Assembly (NCBI GenBank): GCA_002455605.1
Contig: DKLE01000292.1
Coordinates: forward strand, 1-11,528
DNA from: Firmicutes bacterium UBA6648
Lineage (GTDB): Bacteria > Bacillota > Clostridia > Peptostreptococcales > Anaerovoracaceae
DNA: 11,528 bases
Direction: 5' to 3'
The stretch's first letter is position 1. The number at the start of each line of letters is the position of its first letter. Below, piece by piece: positions 7,486 through 11,528 of the stretch. The notes under the pieces were generated by a model, which worked only from the letters and a program-made list of their open reading frames with translations, ran no database searches and was not told the origin of the DNA. A program made the translations under genes and the position numbers.

Positions 7486-8775
7486 ATGATTTTTAAAAAT
7501 ATATCAATTTTAGATGAAAACATGGAACTGCAGGAAAATATGTATGTAGGTATAAAAGATGAAAAAATCGATTATATTGGTAAAGAGATGCCCGGAGAAG
7601 ATTACGGAGAAAGCTATGAAGGAAAAGGAAAGCTGCTGATGTGTGGATTTTATAATACCCACGCTCATTCTCCCATGACTCTTTTGAGAGGCTACGGCGA
7701 AAATTTAGCCTTACAGGCATGGCTAAATGAAAGAATTTTTCCATTTGAGGCTAAGCTGGACGGCAATGCTGTTTATTGGGGTACGATGATGGCCATGGCG
7801 GAATCTCTACGATATGGTATCGTGTCTACTACAGATATGTATTATTTTTGTGAAGACATGGTTAAGGCAATAGAGCAGGCCGGAACAAAAGATAATATCG
7901 GCAGAGGAGTAACCAATTTTTCCGATTCCGATTTATATGATATTGAAGCTTTTTCTGAAATGAAAGCATTATATGGCAATTATCATAATGCAGCAGGAGA
8001 GAGAATAAAAATTGATATGAGTCTTCACGCTGAGTATACTTCCAATCCCAAGACTGTTATGCAGATGGCAGCTTATACAAAGGCAATCGGTGCTAATATG
8101 CATGTTCATGTTTCAGAGACAAAATTAGAGCATGAAGAATGCAAGGCAAGGCATAACGGCAAGACTCCTATACAATATTTCAATGAGCTTGGATTGTTAG
8201 ACTCCAAAACTACAGCAGCTCATTGCGTATGGGTAGAGTCACAAGATATGGATATAATGAAAGAAAAGGGTGTTACTGTTGCCAGCAATCCGATCAGCAA
8301 TTTAAAATTGGCAAGCGGCGTTTGCAATGTACCGGAATTACTCAGAAGAGGAATTAATGTTACCATTGGAACGGACAGTGTATCCAGCAACAACAGTTTG
8401 AATTTTATTGAAGAGATGAAGGTTTTTGCTATAGCCTCCAAGGAAAAATATCAGGATCCCACGGCGGTAACACCGGTTCAGACCTTATATGCTGCAACTA
8501 GGGCAGGTGCACTTTCTCAGGGAAGAGACGACTGCGGAAAAATGGCGGTAGGATATAAGGCAGACCTTATTGCCCTTGACGTTATGAGACCAAATTTTGT
8601 ACCGGTTCACAATATGGCGAACAATATTGTATATTCTGCCTGCGGCGGTGATATTGCAATGACAATGGTTGATGGAAAAATACTTTATAAAGATGGGGTT
8701 TATATGACAATAGATATGGAGAAAACCATCTTTGAGACAGAAAAGGCAACAAAAAAAATATTAAGTCAGCTATAA
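7486..8775 (+). CDS. mtaD: Amidohydrolase-superfamily nucleoside deaminase, MtaD-like (5'-methylthioadenosine/S-adenosylhomocysteine deaminase)
   Basis: Cytoplasmic TIM-barrel metal hydrolase of 429 residues, the usual length for the MtaD/SsnA group. By family, it would deaminate 5'-methylthioadenosine or S-adenosylhomocysteine to the inosine forms, handling by-products of SAM use. The small beta-sandwich part is at residues 1-50 and about 355-405. Metal ligands are HAH (H59, H61), H208 in MHVHVSET (205-212) and D297 in IGTDSVSSNN (294-303). Likely catalytic or substrate residues are E211, H246 (AAHCVW) and H181 (SLHAEYT). NTHAHSPMTLLRGYGENL (57-74) is the strongest MtaD-like signature. AGGAGG at 7473-7478, 7 bases before the ATG, fixes the start. 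The flippase gene follows after 14 bases. The fold and deamination chemistry are secure; the exact substrate is not, since related guanine, cytosine and chlorohydrolase-type enzymes share these motifs. Confidence 0.85.
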   Translation: MIFKNISILDENMELQENMYVGIKDEKIDYIGKEMPGEDYGESYEGKGKLLMCGFYNTHAHSPMTLLRGYGENLALQAWLNERIFPFEAKLDGNAVYWGTMMAMAESLRYGIVSTTDMYYFCEDMVKAIEQAGTKDNIGRGVTNFSDSDLYDIEAFSEMKALYGNYHNAAGERIKIDMSLHAEYTSNPKTVMQMAAYTKAIGANMHVHVSETKLEHEECKARHNGKTPIQYFNELGLLDSKTTAAHCVWVESQDMDIMKEKGVTVASNPISNLKLASGVCNVPELLRRGINVTIGTDSVSSNNSLNFIEEMKVFAIASKEKYQDPTAVTPVQTLYAATRAGALSQGRDDCGKMAVGYKADLIALDVMRPNFVPVHNMANNIVYSACGGDIAMTMVDGKILYKDGVYMTIDMEKTIFETEKATKKILSQL

Positions 8776-8789
8776 AAGGAGTTCAGACA

Positions 8790-10388
8790 ATGGCAAAAAA
8801 ATCCTTTATTCAAGGTGCCGTGATACTTGGTATTGCGGGTATAATAATAAAAGTTTTGGGGGCATTTTTTAGGATACCTCTGGCAAATTTAATCGGTTCC
8901 GAAGGAATGGGTTACTATCAGACGGCCTATCCGATTTATGTCTTGTTTCTGACACTGGCAACTGCGGGTATTCCCATAGCTATTTCAAGAATGGTTTCAG
9001 AAAGAATAGCAGTAGATGATTATTTTGAAGCGCATAAAGTTTTTCGGGTTTCTTTTATATTACTGTTCAGTATCGGAATTGTGTCTGCAGCCATATGCTT
9101 CTTTGGGGCGGGACAGCTTGTAGGTGCTATGGGAAATCCGGGTGCGAAGTTTGCTATGATGGCTATTGCACCGGCTTTATTATTTGTTCCGATGCAGGCT
9201 GCCTATCGCGGATATTTTCAAGGTATGCAGGATATGAAGCCTACGGCAGTTTCTCAAGTGACAGAGCAGTTCTTCCGCGTTGTGGCAGGCTTGTTTTTAG
9301 CTTATTTTTTGATTCGGTACGGCAGACAGTATGCTGCAGCCGGTGCTTCTTTTGGCGCCACTGCAGGGGCCATCGGGGGAGTTCTCACTGTAATTGCAAT
9401 CTATTTATACAAAAGAGGATCCTTGGAGCATAATATTCAAAGAACGAAGAGAAATGGCGGTGAAAAAAGCAGCAGTATTTTAGCTAAAATTTTTGTAATA
9501 GCCATTCCGGTAACTATCGGTGCTGCAATTATGCCCATTATGAATGCCATTGATGTTGGTATAGTAATGCGCAGACTGCAAGAGACAGGATGGACGTATG
9601 AGGCGGCAAACAGCATGTATGGACAGCTTACAGGCATGGCTGGACCTCTTATTAATTTCCCTCAGGTTTTAACTCAGGCTGTAGCTATGAGCCTCGTTCC
9701 CGCTGTGGCAGCAGCGTATAAGCAGAAGGATATGCATTTTTTGCGTGAAAATGTTCAAATTGGACTTCGAATGGCTATTATTATCGGATTGCCCTGTGCA
9801 TTTGGGCTGATGGCCTTATCAGAACCCATTATGCTTCTTCTTTACCCTATGCAGAGGGAAAGTGCAATGAATGCAGCACCCTGCTTGTTTATAATGGCTT
9901 TTGGGGTTATTTTCCTATCCACTGTGCAAACCTTGACAGGAGTGTTGCAGGGCGTGGGTAAGCAAATGATTCCTGTAAGGAATCTTCTTATTGGAGCTGT
10001 AGCAAAGGTGATTATTACTTATACTTTGACTGGTGTTGAGTCAATCAATATCAGAGGAGCAGCTATTGGTACAGTGGTCGCCTATATGATTGCAGCCACA
10101 TTAAATGTAATAGCTGTGAAAAAATATACGGGGGCAAAATTTAATTTTACATTAACCTATGTCAAACCGGTAATCGCTACTTTATTTATGGCGGCGGCGG
10201 CTGTGTTTGTTCACCGTGTACTTTTTGGAATAACAGGTAATGCTTTAGCTACTTTAATTGCTGTAGGAACGGCAGGAGCAGTATATTGTGTGATGCTGTT
10301 TGTAACGAGATCCATTGAAAGAGAAGAAATTGTTCGTTTGCCAAAGGGAAAAACTTTACTTAAAATTGCAGATAAATTTAAGAAATAA
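8790..10388 (+). CDS. SpoVB/YtgP-type MOP-superfamily flippase (polysaccharide biosynthesis protein)
   Basis: Integral membrane protein of 532 residues with about 14 hydrophobic segments, the MOP/MATE-like flippase layout (first about 9-30, then 44-65, 86-110, 121-143, and so on to the last near 485-510). Its N-terminus (residues 4-24, then RIPLANLIGSEGMGYYQ) and the segment PIYVLFLTLATAGIPIAISR are typical of the SpoVB/YtgP/YabM group. These proteins move lipid-linked sugars across the membrane: YtgP is a MurJ lipid II flippase and SpoVB acts in spore cortex formation. The position after spoVT and before mazG equals that of Bacillus yabM. Sequence alone does not tell MurJ function from a spore-specific role, so no symbol is given. 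AAAGGAG (8775-8781) starts at the last base of the upstream stop codon and is 8 bases from the ATG. The C-terminus is basic and cytoplasmic. Confidence 0.88.
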   Translation: MAKKSFIQGAVILGIAGIIIKVLGAFFRIPLANLIGSEGMGYYQTAYPIYVLFLTLATAGIPIAISRMVSERIAVDDYFEAHKVFRVSFILLFSIGIVSAAICFFGAGQLVGAMGNPGAKFAMMAIAPALLFVPMQAAYRGYFQGMQDMKPTAVSQVTEQFFRVVAGLFLAYFLIRYGRQYAAAGASFGATAGAIGGVLTVIAIYLYKRGSLEHNIQRTKRNGGEKSSSILAKIFVIAIPVTIGAAIMPIMNAIDVGIVMRRLQETGWTYEAANSMYGQLTGMAGPLINFPQVLTQAVAMSLVPAVAAAYKQKDMHFLRENVQIGLRMAIIIGLPCAFGLMALSEPIMLLLYPMQRESAMNAAPCLFIMAFGVIFLSTVQTLTGVLQGVGKQMIPVRNLLIGAVAKVIITYTLTGVESINIRGAAIGTVVAYMIAATLNVIAVKKYTGAKFNFTLTYVKPVIATLFMAAAAVFVHRVLFGITGNALATLIAVGTAGAVYCVMLFVTRSIEREEIVRLPKGKTLLKIADKFKK

Positions 10389-10396
10389 GTATGTTT

Positions 10397-10404
10397 GGAG
10401 AGAG
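10397..10404 (+). promoter_or_regulatory. Ribosome binding site that fixes the mazG start
   Basis: GGAGAGAG lies 9 bases after the flippase stop codon and 3 bases before the ATG at 10408 (7 bases if counted from the GGAG core, 10397-10400). It supports the ATG at 10408 over the in-frame ATG at 10315, which is inside the flippase gene and would add 31 residues with no MazG similarity. Confidence 0.7.
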
Positions 10405-10407
10405 AAC

Positions 10408-11247
10408 ATGGAGCATAACAACGAGAGATTAGAAGAATATAAGCATTTATATAAAACGGCGGAGACTGCGGGTGAAGCTATTACACGTTTAATGGAAATC
10501 ATCCGGGTTTTAAGGAAAGAATGTCCTTGGGACAGGGAACAAACTCACGCAAGTCTGAAAAAATGCTTGATTGAAGAGACGTATGAAACAATTGATGCTA
10601 TAAATAATGAGGATTTGGATAACCTAGAAGAAGAACTGGGAGATGTTCTTCTTCAGGTAGTATTCCACAGTAATTTAGCAGAGGAAAATGATGATTTCGA
10701 TTTTATAGGGGTTACCAATAGAGAATGTGAGAAAATGTTGAGAAGGCATCCTCATGTTTTTTTGAAAGAAACAATTAAAACTATTGACAAAGCCCTTGAA
10801 AAATGGGAAAATGTGAAAAGAAATGAGAAGGGAACCACGGACTTGACATCTAGGCTTGAAAATGTGCCCAGAGCATTACCTGCTTTGATGAGAAGTTATA
10901 AAGTCCAAGCTAAAGCTGCACAGGTTGGTTTTGACTGGGATGATGTGGAATGCGCTTTTCACAAAATTAGAGAAGAGACTGAAGAACTGTTAGAGGTTTA
11001 TATCAGGGATGACAAGAACAGCATCGCGGAAGAATTGGGTGATTTGCTCTTTTCTGTTGTAAATGTTGCTCGATTTCTAAAGGTAGACCCGGAAGAGGCA
11101 TTAAATTTTACTTCTGATAAATTTATTAGAAGGTTTAGCTTTATTGAAAATACGGCCAAGACTCGTGGTGTTTCACTTGAGGACATGTCTTTGGAAGAGA
11201 TGGACGAGTTGTGGGATATGGCAAAGACGTTGGAAAAGAAAGATTAA
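10408..11247 (+). CDS. mazG: Nucleoside triphosphate pyrophosphohydrolase MazG
   Basis: All-alpha NTP pyrophosphatase that hydrolyses (d)NTPs to NMP and pyrophosphate, cleaning non-canonical nucleotides from the pool. The 279 residues hold two MazG domains, as in the E. coli protein (263). The N-terminal domain has CPWDREQTHASL (39-50), metal-binding EETYE (56-60) and EEELGD (74-79). RRHPHVF (112-118) and KWENVK (132-137) follow. The C-terminal domain has VGFDWDD (173-179), EETEEL (189-194) and EELGD (208-212), the second metal set, so both acidic clusters are intact. The Bacillus homologue YabN at this locus carries an extra N-terminal tetrapyrrole-methylase-like domain. Here it is missing, and the flippase gene 19 bases upstream leaves no space for it. 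It is most likely the third gene of the operon starting at the amidohydrolase. Confidence 0.96.
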   Translation: MEHNNERLEEYKHLYKTAETAGEAITRLMEIIRVLRKECPWDREQTHASLKKCLIEETYETIDAINNEDLDNLEEELGDVLLQVVFHSNLAEENDDFDFIGVTNRECEKMLRRHPHVFLKETIKTIDKALEKWENVKRNEKGTTDLTSRLENVPRALPALMRSYKVQAKAAQVGFDWDDVECAFHKIREETEELLEVYIRDDKNSIAEELGDLLFSVVNVARFLKVDPEEALNFTSDKFIRRFSFIENTAKTRGVSLEDMSLEEMDELWDMAKTLEKKD

Positions 11248-11304
11248 TGCTGATTAATTTCGAGTTACTTTAGTCACGTTTATATTTTAAGGAGGTTTTT
11301 ATTC

Positions 11305-11528
11305 ATGAACAAGGCTGAGTTAGTTGCTAGCGTAGCAGAAAAAACAGGTTTTACAAAAAAGGATGCGGAAACAGCAGTAAATGCGTTTGTTGCAAGTGTT
11401 GAAGAAGCATTAGTTAAGAACGAGAAGGTACAGTTAATTGGTTTTGGTACTTTTGAAACTCGTCAGAGAAAGGCAAGACAGGGAAGAAATCCTAGAAAGC
11501 CTGGAGAAACTATTGAAATCGCTGCAGC
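11305..11528 (+). CDS. hup: DNA-binding protein HU, 3' end cut off by the window
   Basis: Small histone-like nucleoid protein that binds and bends DNA as a dimer. The first 74 codons are present, starting MNKAELVASVAEKTGFTKKD and continuing through the HU/IHF signature GFGTFETRQRKARQGRNPRK to GETIEIAA. HU is usually about 90 residues, so some 16 are missing. The GFGTFE and RNPRKPGE segments, the latter at the tip of the DNA-binding arm with its intercalating proline, are intact. HU is preferred over IHF because of the clostridial context and sequence; IHF is largely limited to Proteobacteria. AAGGAGG (11289-11295) is 9 bases before the ATG. The 57-base gap after mazG holds no convincing promoter or terminator, so read-through from mazG is possible, although HU is normally expressed strongly from its own promoter. 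Confidence 0.97.
   Translation, partial: MNKAELVASVAEKTGFTKKDAETAVNAFVASVEEALVKNEKVQLIGFGTFETRQRKARQGRNPRKPGETIEIAA

Noticed and set aside
9095..9433. 112-residue + strand open frame inside the flippase gene
   Set aside because: Out-of-frame shadow, rich in Cys and Arg, without a ribosome binding site, over a clearly coding membrane protein.
10315..10407. Upstream in-frame start that would lengthen MazG by 31 residues
   Set aside because: It lies inside the flippase coding sequence, encodes no MazG-like sequence, and a ribosome binding site serves the ATG at 10408.
11230..11286. Possible hup promoters (TTGGAA with ATTAAT; TATATT at 11281)
   Set aside because: The first has a poor -10 and its -35 is within mazG; the second would start transcription inside the hup ribosome binding site. 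Neither is convincing.
1..11528. Search for mobile elements, CRISPR repeats, tRNA or rRNA genes, riboswitches and defence genes
   Set aside because: Genes are closely packed with conserved housekeeping functions, spacers are short, and I saw no repeat arrays, transposase, tRNA-like cloverleaf or known riboswitch core by reading both strands.

Overview
The window is a stretch of low-GC Gram-positive chromosome, most likely from an anaerobic, probably endospore-forming member of the Clostridia. The grounds are AT-rich coding sequence, strong AGGAGG-type ribosome binding sites, a SpoVT sporulation regulator, and a gene order that follows the conserved Firmicutes block glmU-prs-pth-mfd-spoVT-spoVB/yabM-mazG, with hup next as in many Clostridia. 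I see no mobile element, CRISPR array, RNA gene or phage gene. The genus cannot be fixed from the sequence alone.

Left arm, all on +: the 3' two thirds of murC (1-900); a stand-alone GlmU acetyltransferase half (912-1613); then, behind a good sigma-A-type promoter (1638-1666), prs (1715-2665), pth (2691-3281) and mfd (3274-6699), with pth and mfd overlapping by 8 bases. A hairpin with a U-tract on both strands (6708-6742) ends this unit and also serves the convergent spoVT gene (6753-7244, - strand).

Right arm: a 241-base divergent intergenic region (7245-7485) holds a sigma-G-like promoter candidate for spoVT, an extended -10 promoter for the rightward genes and a small palindrome just after it. 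The rightward genes are an MtaD-type amidohydrolase (7486-8775), a SpoVB/YtgP-type lipid flippase (8790-10388), mazG (10408-11247) and the 5' part of hup, encoding HU (11305 to the window end). The gaps between the first three are 14 and 19 bases, so they look like one operon.

The genes cover peptidoglycan precursors (MurC, GlmU half, flippase), nucleotide supply and clean-up (Prs, MazG, MtaD), translation and transcription quality control (Pth, Mfd), and chromosome or sporulation regulation (HU, SpoVT). This is a housekeeping region and I do not find a new system in it. The points that depart from the textbook version are the missing uridylyltransferase half of GlmU, spoVT pointing against mfd, the amidohydrolase placed between spoVT and the flippase, MazG without the methylase domain found in Bacillus YabN, a shortened SpoVT sensor domain, a Gly-to-Ser change in a conserved Prs motif, and the absence of ctc and fin.
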